Virus record (IMG/VR): IMGVR_UViG_3300023278_002893
Span: 124,001 to 188,000 of that record
Direction: 5' to 3' (one strand)
From: a virus
DNA: 64,000 nucleotides
Below, piece after piece: positions 54,373 to 61,788 of the stretch. Under the pieces are notes generated by a model that searched no databases, had not been told where the DNA came from, and worked only from the letters and a program-made list of their open reading frames with translations. Numbering within the stretch: the stretch's first letter is position 1; the number at the start of each line of letters is the position of its first letter. Position numbers and translations under genes: made by a program.

Positions 54373-54439
54373 CCACTAAAGTGAGGCTACTTTGGTGGAA
54401 TAAAAAAGGCCTATACCATACCTGGACGCTTCTGCGTCC
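54373..54439 (-). terminator. hairpin pair in the gap before the tail tube gene
   Basis: Eight nt after the upstream stop, a perfect 6-bp stem with a 4-nt loop forms (54424-54429 with 54434-54439); a run of six U residues (54402-54407) follows 16 nt later. A second, 10-bp near-perfect stem lies at 54373-54382 with 54389-54398. The arrangement looks like a leaky terminator or RNA-processing region ahead of a highly expressed gene. No good sigma-70 promoter was found in this gap. Confidence 0.45.
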
Positions 54440-54446
54440 GTATTTG

Positions 54447-55286
54447 CTACAGAGAGTTGAAATCCAAACCCATTCTGTAAGATTCTGCCATGAAAGTTAC
54501 CTTAGAACGCCATTGATTAAGATCACTCCATTCCTGCCTAAAACTAATAGGCTCCGCTCTTACATTTCTGAAATGAAAAAGAGCATCATCGTTTCCATTG
54601 ACCTGGAGAACATCTCCGGCCCAACCAGTATTATAAGTACCATCATAGTTGAGAGGCTCACCCTCTCTAAAGTCCATAACGGTTAAGTGTCTATTATACA
54701 AAGCATCATAAATAAACTCAGTAAGATCATCCCGTTCAGAGCTGGAGGTAGCAAAGACATGGATGATCATGTTTCTGCGCGAGATTCTACCAGGCCCGAT
54801 CTGATAAGGATCTTTCTGGTATGCACCCATCTCCACCGCCACAATTGGACCATCTGGAGGATTAGTGCCAGGCCATCCATCAATTACAGATACGTAGTTT
54901 TGACTAAAATCAACCAGGGTAGGAACTCCGTCCGGAGTAGTAGTACCCCCACTGGCGACGAGTGCACCGTCAAGATAATTTATTGTGTAGTAGGAGCTGT
55001 CTATCACCCCTCCCACTTCGTTATATACAGTTACTCTGGTGGTTTGTTCGGTATTGGGAATCCCTGTCGTACAGAGAGAGTCCTGACCGTAAGCGTCAAA
55101 ATAAACCCAACCCCGACCCTCGTCTAGAAAATTAGGGAGCCAGGTTATTGCTGCTTCAAACCGTGTCTTATCTGCGTTGTAGCTGAGGGGCGCATTAACA
55201 ATGTTCTCTACCCACTTCATGGGGAGAAGAACACCCTTCAACCAGTGCTGCAACGACTGGTCTTCCATGCGGGCTAGAGTTACCAT
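54447..55286 (-). CDS. tail terminator/completion candidate, 279 aa
   Basis: The position between the neck proteins and the tube gene fits the protein that caps the tube. The N-terminus has a helix (S-L-Q-H-W-L-K-G-V-L-L-P-M-K-W-V). The rest is mixed strands, including I-I-H-V-F-A-T-S-S-S-E-R-D-D-L-T-E-F-I-Y-D-A-L-Y as found in tail terminator and completion folds. Its start overlaps the upstream stop by one base. The assignment rests on synteny and fold pattern, not on a diagnostic motif. Confidence 0.55.
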   Translation of the reverse strand: MVTLARMEDQSLQHWLKGVLLPMKWVENIVNAPLSYNADKTRFEAAITWLPNFLDEGRGWVYFDAYGQDSLCTTGIPNTEQTTRVTVYNEVGGVIDSSYYTINYLDGALVASGGTTTPDGVPTLVDFSQNYVSVIDGWPGTNPPDGPIVAVEMGAYQKDPYQIGPGRISRRNMIIHVFATSSSERDDLTEFIYDALYNRHLTVMDFREGEPLNYDGTYNTGWAGDVLQVNGNDDALFHFRNVRAEPISFRQEWSDLNQWRSKVTFMAESYRMGLDFNSL

Positions 55287-55939
55287 TATAAACGCTTTCC
55301 CTCCCTTGCGGATTTGATTGCTTTAGTAATGAATGGTTTTAATTTAAATTCATTAATCGCCTCGGTAAAAATATCCAAAGGAGAAAGTCCAGAAAAGGGA
55401 TGCCTGACGGAAGCAAATGAGGTGAATTTACTCCACCCCTCCCTATCGAACTCATCACGGCTAATCATAAACCCTTCCTGGAATCTACCAGGAGTAGGAG
55501 GGGAACCTCCCTTCTGGGCGTAAAGTTCAGGAGTAATAAAAGCCCACTCTCCCAACAATCCCTCTATATAGAACACCACCCAGTCGAGCGGATTAAAACT
55601 TTTAGGATCCCAATTACCATCCTCCGAATAACCTAAAAACTCCTTTTCTCCTAAACGAACTATAAGTCCTCGATCAGTAACCAGCAAGTTGTGTTCCAGG
55701 TCTTGCTCAAGTTTTGTCTTAAATTCTGTTCTCCAATAAGCGGGGTTAGTAGGATCTTCAGGCATACCCGACATTCTAGAAGAAAGATCATCATACCCAT
55801 CCATAATCATGTCAATTAGATGAGGCATAGCCTCCGTTCTAATAACCGTGACTACATTATGGTGGATGAGCTCCTGCCTCTTCTTGAGGATTCTACTTAA
55901 TCCAGACGTATCTATATTTAGATTTGCCTTAAACCCCAC
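55286..55939 (-). CDS. neck/tail completion protein (HK97 gp10-like candidate), 217 aa
   Basis: The first ~60 residues fit the opening of gp10-like neck proteins: D-T-S-G-L-S-R-I-L-K-K-R-Q-E-L, then a helix with A-M-P-H-L-I-D-M-I-M. The middle has W-R-T-E-F-K-T-K-L-E-Q-D-L and aromatic W-V-V-F-Y-I-E-G-L-L-G-E-W-A-F. The C-terminus is basic and helical. One-base overlaps with both neighbours show a translationally coupled connector cluster. Function by synteny. Confidence 0.55.
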   Translation of the reverse strand: MGFKANLNIDTSGLSRILKKRQELIHHNVVTVIRTEAMPHLIDMIMDGYDDLSSRMSGMPEDPTNPAYWRTEFKTKLEQDLEHNLLVTDRGLIVRLGEKEFLGYSEDGNWDPKSFNPLDWVVFYIEGLLGEWAFITPELYAQKGGSPPTPGRFQEGFMISRDEFDREGWSKFTSFASVRHPFSGLSPLDIFTEAINEFKLKPFITKAIKSAREGKRL

Positions 55940-56619
55940 TATCTGCCTCCCAGACGGCCCCGCTGGTCAAGAATATCAGAGGCATTCTTGATTCTCTTTC
56001 TAGGATCATCATCTCTACTTAGTTTGTCACCACTTCCATAATTACCACTGGTACGCTGACCCTCATCTACTGTTTGCATCAGCGTCTCACACACAGCGTC
56101 CTCACCACCAAGTCCTCTAAGGAAAGGGGGCTTAAACTTGGCGAGCTTTACGTTGGTGTTTATAAAAAATATTTCATTGTTCAGAAGCAGCTCGTAGTTA
56201 CAAGGGAGCGTCTTGATGATTACCAGACTAACTCCCTCCTTACCAGCAGCTTCACTTTGAAAAGAACCCCTTCTTCCCGTCTCAGAGAAGAAATTAACCA
56301 TTGACTTGATGCAAATCTCCTTGTTAGTAAAGATCTGACCCTCTCCGATACATACCGGGCATCTCCCCTCTGTAAAACTGATAGGACTCAGGAGTCTAGA
56401 ATCACTGGTACCTGCGAAGATGGTCGTGGGGGTAACGAATGTAGAATCAAAAACATTAGAAGAGTTCTTGTTGATGGAATCCCAAATACAGTTGGGGCAA
56501 TCCACGAACATAGGACTCTCCTGGACTACAACCAGATCCTGAGATAGGTCAGTTACCAGCTGCTGAACCTTCCTCTTATAATCCTTCTTCATCTTGCTAG
56601 TTACTAGTTTTCTCGGCAT
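55939..56619 (-). CDS. head closure/connector candidate with zinc knuckles, 226 aa
   Basis: Residues about 40-45 (C-P-N-C) and 87-90 (C-P-V-C) form two CxxC pairs, likely one zinc site, an element found in some head-closure proteins. A beta-rich part with Y-E-L-L-L-N-N-E-I-F-F-I-N follows, then a charged C-terminus with D-D-D-P-R-K-R-I-K-N. It is between the adaptor and neck genes, with one-base overlaps on both sides. The connector role is inferred from order. Confidence 0.52.
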   Translation of the reverse strand: MPRKLVTSKMKKDYKRKVQQLVTDLSQDLVVVQESPMFVDCPNCIWDSINKNSSNVFDSTFVTPTTIFAGTSDSRLLSPISFTEGRCPVCIGEGQIFTNKEICIKSMVNFFSETGRRGSFQSEAAGKEGVSLVIIKTLPCNYELLLNNEIFFINTNVKLAKFKPPFLRGLGGEDAVCETLMQTVDEGQRTSGNYGSGDKLSRDDDPRKRIKNASDILDQRGRLGGR

Positions 56620-57575
56620 TAGTCTATCCTAACGCCAGTAATATTGTATGAAGATGCATATCTAGCACACTCAACCAGGTAGTCTATCTTTCTCTTAAGA
56701 TCAGATAAATCCTCCGTTCGAGATCTAATCATCGCACTATTGTCGTAGGTGGTATCCCCATCAACGATCTTGAATGCTCCCTGTGAGACTTCTCTAATTT
56801 CCCCCTCAAGTAGAAGGATGGCTGCTTGCATGATTCTCATCTCAGTGGTTATTTGCGTCGCGGTGAGCCCACAACTGACTAGCAGATTCGCCGAGCGGTC
56901 ATACGCCAGTAGGATCTCACGGTCAGAGAACCTGAAGTGATTATAATAAACGTCTAGAGACCCTGTAATGCACGGGCTAGTGCCACTAAAAGACAAAAAG
57001 CGGTAACCAATAACCTGAGGGTCAGCGATATCGGTCTTTTCAATACCATTGAGAAGTACCTTTTGAGGCCAAGCCTTCCACTCATTCATCTCCCAAGTAC
57101 ATCCATTGGGATCGATCTGGGTGGCACAGGCGGCATTTGATTGTACATCAGAGGAGTCGTAAATGTCTCTCTCGATCAGACCACTGTCGCCTAGGGTAAG
57201 ACGCAAAGACTCCACGATCTCCCTGTCATCGTCACTGAGGGCGATCTCCGGGGGATATGTAGCGGTAGTAGTAGGTACGGTGTATTCGGAAAAGATCCCA
57301 GTCTCCTGGGCCACTTCTGAGAATACACTGGAGATCAGGGTGCTGGTATTGTAATACTGCGCCTTGTAATACAGTGCCGGCGTACTAGTCAAATCGCAAT
57401 AGACAACAGAAGAAGAGACAGCCACCTCAGCGAGGAGACTGTAAGGTCCATTCACATCGGTAGCTCTAAATATTCGCACCACATCGAAAAGAGTCCCCAC
57501 TGCGGTAACGGAAGTCGCGGTTATTGTTAAAGTACCATTAACTATACTATCAATAACTGGCTTGAGTACTGACAT
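56619..57575 (-). CDS. head-tail adaptor candidate, 318 aa
   Basis: The N-terminal ~110 residues resemble a small fibronectin-like beta domain (A-V-G-T-L-F-D-V-V-R-I-F-R-A, Y-Y-K-A-Q-Y-Y-N). The C-terminal ~90 residues are helical: T-E-M-R-I-M-Q-A-A-I-L-L-L-E-G-E-I-R-E-V and L-S-D-L-K-R-K-I-D-Y-L-V. That fits ring-forming adaptors of the gp6/gp15 type. It is the first of four tightly linked connector genes. The assignment is by pattern and position. Confidence 0.52.
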   Translation of the reverse strand: MSVLKPVIDSIVNGTLTITATSVTAVGTLFDVVRIFRATDVNGPYSLLAEVAVSSSVVYCDLTSTPALYYKAQYYNTSTLISSVFSEVAQETGIFSEYTVPTTTATYPPEIALSDDDREIVESLRLTLGDSGLIERDIYDSSDVQSNAACATQIDPNGCTWEMNEWKAWPQKVLLNGIEKTDIADPQVIGYRFLSFSGTSPCITGSLDVYYNHFRFSDREILLAYDRSANLLVSCGLTATQITTEMRIMQAAILLLEGEIREVSQGAFKIVDGDTTYDNSAMIRSRTEDLSDLKRKIDYLVECARYASSYNITGVRID

Positions 57576-57612
57576 GTGTTAGGACTCCTCCTTCTTATTA
57601 GTGACGCACACT

Positions 57613-58143
57613 CTAATAAACTTCCTCCAGTCTTTTCATAACGAGGCGTCTATGTTCTTCTTTATTAGAAAAATGATTAGTCATGCTCAATGCTCTCTTC
57701 AAGATCTTACGGTCATTTGTATTATTGATTAGCGACTTGGCGTCTTCGATACTCGATTCAACTATTAGGCCTGACGTTACCTTTGCTCTCTCGTTTGCAT
57801 CCTTAGTTCGAGTAAATTTCTTTCCGGCCCCTTTCCCAGGTGTTACCTTCTTACGAACTTTAGGTACAGAAACTACTACTTCTGGTTCCCCCTTCTTGAC
57901 TTCTACTGCAGTCTCTCTATCTTCCTTGAAAAAAGGAACTCCTTCTTCTTTGTAAAAATTCCACCCATCGGCGGAGAAGTAGTTTTCCTTCAACCACTTG
58001 GCAAAAGCGACCCCCTTTTTCAAACCGCTACGCTCACCAACAGTTAGATACGCGTTATCTAGTGAGAGGATGCCGTTTATTGGTAAGGGCCTCTGTAGTT
58101 TAAAAATAGATCTATTTGTCTCGTTCTTAACAAAACCTTTCAT
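57613..58143 (-). CDS. hypothetical basic head-region protein, 176 aa
   Basis: The first ~65 residues form a compact domain (L-P-I-N-G-I-L-S-L-D-N-A-Y-L-T-V, W-L-K-E-N-Y-F). A Lys/Val/Pro-rich flexible linker lies at about 80-120, and a helical C-terminus carries N-D-R-K-I-L-K-R-A-L and H-R-R-L-V-M-K-R-L-E-E-V. A domain-linker-helix layout of this type occurs in small capsid-associated proteins. It sits between the membrane-protein gene and the connector genes. Function unknown. Confidence 0.6.
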   Translation of the reverse strand: MKGFVKNETNRSIFKLQRPLPINGILSLDNAYLTVGERSGLKKGVAFAKWLKENYFSADGWNFYKEEGVPFFKEDRETAVEVKKGEPEVVVSVPKVRKKVTPGKGAGKKFTRTKDANERAKVTSGLIVESSIEDAKSLINNTNDRKILKRALSMTNHFSNKEEHRRLVMKRLEEVY

Positions 58144-58153
58144 AAAATACTCC

Positions 58154-58498
58154 TTAATCCTTTATAATATTAACATACCTCTGGTCATAATATTTATCCG
58201 TCCATTTATCAACGATGTTGTGGATAACATTAGATAGTCTTTGGACTATGAACAAAGTAAAGAATAGATCCAAGTAACCGTTACCGGACATGGGCACAAC
58301 AGGTCTCGCTACGCAAACCACTACGGCTGCAACCCAAAAAGAAAAACAATAACCACAACTGAGTAATTCCCCAAACCAACTACCCCATTTAGAAACTACA
58401 GCGCGAAGGGGTTTAAAGAGAACAGATTTAATTACTAGTTCCGTTAGCGCCTCAGTAATGAAAGCTGCTGCTAAAATATGTAAAAATATAAGACCCAT
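58154..58498 (-). CDS. small membrane protein with CGYC motif (DUF1360-like), 114 aa
   Basis: At least three hydrophobic segments are visible, about residues 2-18, 42-66 and 77-88. The diagnostic piece is C-G-Y-C-F-S-F-W, matching the C-x-x-C-x-x-F-W signature of DUF1360-type membrane proteins. It would reside in the host inner membrane. It is oddly placed among head genes and does not look like a virion part. A role in the host envelope or in superinfection control is only a guess. Confidence 0.62.
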   Translation of the reverse strand: MGLIFLHILAAAFITEALTELVIKSVLFKPLRAVVSKWGSWFGELLSCGYCFSFWVAAVVVCVARPVVPMSGNGYLDLFFTLFIVQRLSNVIHNIVDKWTDKYYDQRYVNIIKD

Positions 58499-58507
58499 GT
58501 AATTCTC

Positions 58508-58810
58508 CTATTCGTATATAATAGTAACGTCTATGTCCGCACTTAAAACCAACGTTAATCCGTTGTTTAGTGGGATGTCGAAACCAATACTCTTCTTGAA
58601 AGCATTTCCTGTGCCGATGGTGGATTGATAAACAATATCGCCCGAGGCGGCGCCGTTATTATACACTGTAATAGTGCTGCTGTTGGGATTAGAATTAATC
58701 GAAATCTGGTGGAGCCATGCCTTAGCGCCCGTCTCGCGCAGTACGGTGGTGGACGCGAGGTCAACTCGGAACCATTTTCTAGCATCTCTGTAGTGGACAG
58801 TATTTGTCAT
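58508..58810 (-). CDS. small head-decoration-type protein, copy 3 of 3 (100 aa)
   Basis: It is a member of a tandem triplet. Shared features are a basic start ending R-K-W-x-R-(V/I), a T-T-V-(L/I)-R strand, W-L-H-Q-I-S-I, I-T-V-Y-N-N-G-A-A-S-G-D and a C-terminal N-G-L-T-L-V-L-S with V-T-I-I-Y-E. The pattern is an all-beta fold of about 100 residues. The genes are probably virion surface decorations or small fibres of the head. Copy order follows transcription (59128, 58820, 58508). Confidence 0.68.
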   Translation of the reverse strand: MTNTVHYRDARKWFRVDLASTTVLRETGAKAWLHQISINSNPNSSTITVYNNGAASGDIVYQSTIGTGNAFKKSIGFDIPLNNGLTLVLSADIDVTIIYE

Positions 58811-58819
58811 TTGTACCTC

Positions 58820-59122
58820 CTACTCATATATAACGGTTAAATCTAACCCACCGCTACCAACTACAGTAAGACCCTTATCAAGTAATACATTAAAGTCAAA
58901 CACACGTGATTGGTTAGAGGCGAACCCGACATTAAGCACTGAGACGGGATCAGATGACTCTCCGGAACTATTATAAATCACAACCGTGGCCGGGTCGAAG
59001 GCCGTGTTAATTATAATTCTGTGCAGCCGTGCTGAATTACCATCACCCCTAATAACAGTGGTCCCTGCGGTACTAATACGTATCCATTTTCTATTTTCTC
59101 TATTAGGTTCTTCCATCCTCAA
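58820..59122 (-). CDS. small head-decoration-type protein, copy 2 of 3 (100 aa)
   Basis: This is the most diverged copy of the triplet: N-R-K-W-I-R-I, then L-H-R-I-I-I-N, V-V-I-Y-N-S-S-G-E-S-S-D-P-V and K-G-L-T-V-V-G-S with L-T-V-I-Y-E. The G-A-A-S-G-D loop of the other two copies is G-E-S-S-D here, so the loop between the middle strands varies most. The shared beta scaffold with variable loops fits surface-exposed decoration. Separated from the neighbouring copies by 9 and 5 nt. Confidence 0.66.
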   Translation of the reverse strand: MRMEEPNRENRKWIRISTAGTTVIRGDGNSARLHRIIINTAFDPATVVIYNSSGESSDPVSVLNVGFASNQSRVFDFNVLLDKGLTVVGSGGLDLTVIYE

Positions 59123-59127
59123 ACTCC

Positions 59128-59424
59128 CTACTCGTATACCACTGTTAGGTTCATCGGGGCACTCAAGACAATGGTTAGTCCGCTATCTAATCTAACATCA
59201 AACAGAAACGGGTTCCTAAGAGCGGCTGTATCCGTTAAAGTAATTAACGCAAAGACATCACCAGACGCTGCTCCATTATTATAAATTGTAACAGTTCCGG
59301 GTGCGGGATCACCTGGTATAATGGAATGAAGCCATGCAGTATTACCAGTGGCTCTTAGTATATTAGTACCTGAGGTCAATCGTGCCCATTTCCTACCTTC
59401 CCTGTAGAGTGGATTATCTGTCAT
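59128..59424 (-). CDS. small head-decoration-type protein, copy 1 of 3 (98 aa)
   Basis: First transcribed copy of the triplet. It shows G-R-K-W-A-R-L, W-L-H-S-I-I-P, V-T-I-Y-N-N-G-A-A-S-G-D-V and S-G-L-T-I-V-L-S with L-T-V-V-Y-E. It resembles copy 3 more than copy 2 in the central loop. An HNH endonuclease gene has been inserted between it and the major capsid gene, so in the ancestral order it directly followed the capsid gene. That supports a capsid-related role. Confidence 0.67.
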   Translation of the reverse strand: MTDNPLYREGRKWARLTSGTNILRATGNTAWLHSIIPGDPAPGTVTIYNNGAASGDVFALITLTDTAALRNPFLFDVRLDSGLTIVLSAPMNLTVVYE

Positions 59425-59441
59425 TTATCTTTTCCTTGTTG

Positions 59442-59954
59442 TTAAATTTCAGACATAAATTCTTCTGCGGTCTTAGTGTGTTTCCTAAGATTACAACTAG
59501 GACACGCAAGGCATAAATTAGACCAAGTGTGCTTACCTCCCCTAGAAAGGGGCAGTTTGTGATCTAAATGAGAATTTTCTTCAATAGAAACACTGCAATA
59601 AAAACACATCTTATCTTGTACACACGAGAGTAGTTCTATCATGCCACTAAAAATAAATCCTAAATTATTATCCTTAAGTGCTCGTCTTTTTTGGGCATAT
59701 TCTCTAAATTTAAGTTTATTAGATTTCTGATATTCAGATTGTTTTGATGGATATTTATCCCTATAAGATTCACTATATTCTCTGTGCATTATTTTCTTTC
59801 TCTCTATGTTGCACTTATAATACTTATTATTTCTAAGTTTATCTATCTCCGATACACACTCTTTACACTGAGATTTAAATCCATTTTTAGAAGAACTATT
59901 TTTATAGAATTCATTCTTTCTCTTTAGCACCTTGCATGTACTACATATTTTCAT
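59442..59954 (-). CDS. intact HNH homing endonuclease, 170 aa
   Basis: An N-terminal zinc finger (C4, C7, C30, C33) leads into a basic helical linker and a complete HNH domain. Zinc knuckles are C117-x2-C120 and C151-x2-C154, the catalytic D131-H132 lies in L-D-H-K-L-P-L-S-R-G-G, and N146 and H159 complete the site. It is a close architectural relative of the 198-aa protein at 28497-29093, which has lost the D-H. It lies between the capsid gene and the decoration triplet. Its ribosome binding site AGAGG (59960-59964) is inside a long stem of its leader, so translation is probably restrained. Confidence 0.88.
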   Translation of the reverse strand: MKICSTCKVLKRKNEFYKNSSSKNGFKSQCKECVSEIDKLRNNKYYKCNIERKKIMHREYSESYRDKYPSKQSEYQKSNKLKFREYAQKRRALKDNNLGFIFSGMIELLSCVQDKMCFYCSVSIEENSHLDHKLPLSRGGKHTWSNLCLACPSCNLRKHTKTAEEFMSEI

Positions 59955-60180
59955 AAATACCTCTTGTAGCTAGAACGTAGGGACAGTTAGCGGGGAGACT
60001 AACCTTTTTTAGATGCCTAGGCTATAGGAACCCACGCTCTAGCTTTTAATATTATGGGACCTAAAAAACCTACAAGAGCATTGTTTATCTAATCCCTACC
60101 TACCGCGGGTCCCCTTATTACTTGCTCCCAAAAGGAGAAAGACGCTTACGCGCCTCCCCCCTAAGGGATTAACGCGATGA
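59955..60180 (-). promoter_or_regulatory. structured 5' leader between capsid gene and HNH gene, with a probable pseudoknot
   Basis: Several exact complementarities occur. CTCTTGTAG/CTACAAGAG pairs 59961-59969 with 60070-60078 (9 bp). A 9-bp stem with one G-U joins 59969-59977 to 60035-60043. A 5-bp hairpin pairs 59986-59990 with 59998-60002. GGGACC/GGTCCC pairs 60056-60061 with 60108-60113 and crosses the first stem, making a pseudoknot. TAATCCCT/AGGGATTA joins 60090-60097 to 60164-60171. The first stem covers most of the AGAGG ribosome binding site of the HNH gene. Homing-endonuclease genes of T4 are known to hide their binding sites in hairpins. No tRNA or group I core fits. Confidence 0.6.
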
Positions 60181-61248
60181 TTAACTTCGGTCAATAACAC
60201 CAAGCTGGGTCATTCGAGAGTCGAGAAGGGCGAACCCTACCTCTTCCCATCCGAAGAATCCCTGCTTCTGCTGTCGAAGCAAGCTCGGGTCATCGTGCGC
60301 CTCGAACTCCTTTCGTACAGGCATAACAAGCGAATCATTAACGGAGAGATCAAATCCATAGACCTGGGTCTCACCTGCAGTGGTAACGTTTCCGTTAGCA
60401 TCCACGGTGTTAATGTTCGTTGGGGTGTAATCATTGAAGTCGCCGGAACCATCTACCTGGAAGATACCATAAGAAGCGCCGTTCTGGTTGATGTTGAATC
60501 GACCAGTAGCACCAAGCTGGAATACCTCATGTAGATTTACGTTCCAGATTCGACCCATACCAGCAGCCGTGAAAATCTCTCGGCGGGTGATCGGATCAAC
60601 CTGAGTATCGGTCCACTCACGAATGTCAGCGGCGTCCTCAGGGGAAATGTATAGGTCAGTAAGGGAGCGTCGAACTCTCTTCATTCCTACCATCATCAGG
60701 TTCAGGAGCTCCTTCGAGAGGAACTTCTCACCGGTAGATCCGGAGGGAACCTGGAAAACAGGAGCATTGCGAGCGCCAAGGAGACCCTGGCCTGCGAAGT
60801 CAGTAGTAGCACCGGGGACAATTACTCGCCATCCGGACTCCTCTTCGTAGTCTGCAATAGATCGTGCTGCGTTTCGAGCTGCTCGCTCGGGGATATCAAT
60901 GCGTGAGTCGCGTGCGTAGGTTACCTTCCAATCCGCAGATACTGCGATGGAGAAAGTAGGTACGTACACTTCCTCACCAACACCCTCAACGAAGTTCTGT
61001 GCGATATATCCGAGTCCCGGAAGTACGAATACCGGAACGTCGAAGTCGTCAGCAACTGGATATACAGCCTGTGCGCCTGGCGCCAATCGCTCAACAGCAA
61101 AGAGCTGTCGCATGATGGACGCGTCTCGAATCTCCTGGAGAATCGGGACAGTAAGAGCCTGCGCAAAGGCTTTGTATGCTTCAACACCCTCGGGAGTGTC
61201 GATAGCTGCAGTTGCTTGGAACATTTCCTGTAGCTTTGTTCTATCCAT
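60181..61248 (-). CDS. major capsid protein (HK97 fold), 355 aa
   Basis: It sits directly after the scaffold and decoration genes. The sequence fits an HK97-type shell protein: a helical N-arm (residues 1-45), an E-loop-like stretch (Y-P-V-A-D-D-F-D-V-P-V-F), a long spine helix region (I-P-E-R-A-A-R-N-A-A-R-S-I-A-D-Y-E-E-E) and the characteristic D-L-Y-I-S-P-E-D-A-A-D-I-R-E-W. It ends with the common beta pattern near G-F-F-G-W-E-E-V-G-F-A-L-L-D. The N-terminus reads M-D-R-T-K-L-Q-E-M-F, with no large leader, so scaffolding appears to be a separate protein. It forms the icosahedral shell. Confidence 0.85.
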   Translation of the reverse strand: MDRTKLQEMFQATAAIDTPEGVEAYKAFAQALTVPILQEIRDASIMRQLFAVERLAPGAQAVYPVADDFDVPVFVLPGLGYIAQNFVEGVGEEVYVPTFSIAVSADWKVTYARDSRIDIPERAARNAARSIADYEEESGWRVIVPGATTDFAGQGLLGARNAPVFQVPSGSTGEKFLSKELLNLMMVGMKRVRRSLTDLYISPEDAADIREWTDTQVDPITRREIFTAAGMGRIWNVNLHEVFQLGATGRFNINQNGASYGIFQVDGSGDFNDYTPTNINTVDANGNVTTAGETQVYGFDLSVNDSLVMPVRKEFEAHDDPSLLRQQKQGFFGWEEVGFALLDSRMTQLGVIDRS

Positions 61249-61267
61249 GATAGAAACCTCCTTTGGG

Positions 61268-61774
61268 TTAGATTAGTAGTTTAATCCTGAGAGACGATCC
61301 TGCCGCTACAGCAGTCGCATCCAGGGTATTTTGGGCAACAGCAACAACGTTCTGCGTGGCAATGTTAATGCCATTCTTTGAATCAAAATCGACGGCGTCG
61401 CCATCGTCGGCAGGAATAACCCTACCAGCCTCGGTAACACCTAAAAGGTCACCGAACGCGTAAGTTGCTGATGTATCATAAAAAGTAGTATCATACAGAC
61501 CAAGGTGAGCGACGGCAACCGGATCACCGGTAAACGCGTCAGAACTGCCCAGATCACCAGGGAGTCGAAAACCCGTGGGGTGAGCCGAAGACTCAGCCTT
61601 CACGTTCTGCATGAGGAAACCATAAGGGTACGTATCGCTACCACTAACCACCATTACTTTTTCACTGGCGGATAGGGAAACAACAGCACCTGCGGTCGCA
61701 GTAGCATTTCCATTGGTCGAGTCGTGCACCAGGAACTGGTTCTGCGAAACTGGGTCGCGTGGAATGAATACCAT
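61268..61774 (-). CDS. capsid decoration or stabilisation protein, 168 aa
   Basis: A beta-rich protein (A-G-A-V-V-S-L-S-A-S-E-K-V-M-V-V, Y-P-Y-G-F-L-M-Q-N-V, G-D-L-L-G-V-T-E-A-G-R-V) next to the capsid gene, as capsid decoration proteins of the lambda gpD type usually are. It has no Cys and a hydrophobic C-terminal strand (L-R-I-K-L-L-I). The gap to the capsid gene is 19 nt with a good binding site. Assignment by fold type and synteny. Confidence 0.62.
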   Translation of the reverse strand: MVFIPRDPVSQNQFLVHDSTNGNATATAGAVVSLSASEKVMVVSGSDTYPYGFLMQNVKAESSAHPTGFRLPGDLGSSDAFTGDPVAVAHLGLYDTTFYDTSATYAFGDLLGVTEAGRVIPADDGDAVDFDSKNGINIATQNVVAVAQNTLDATAVAAGSSLRIKLLI

Positions 61775-61788
61775 GTTTCATTTCCTCC

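Noticed and set aside
59955-60180. Possible tRNA or group I intron between the capsid and HNH genes
   Set aside because: The stems do not give a tRNA cloverleaf with a T-loop. For a group I core the space between the two halves of the pseudoknot is too short for P4-P6, and the capsid gene ends naturally, so no exon is interrupted.
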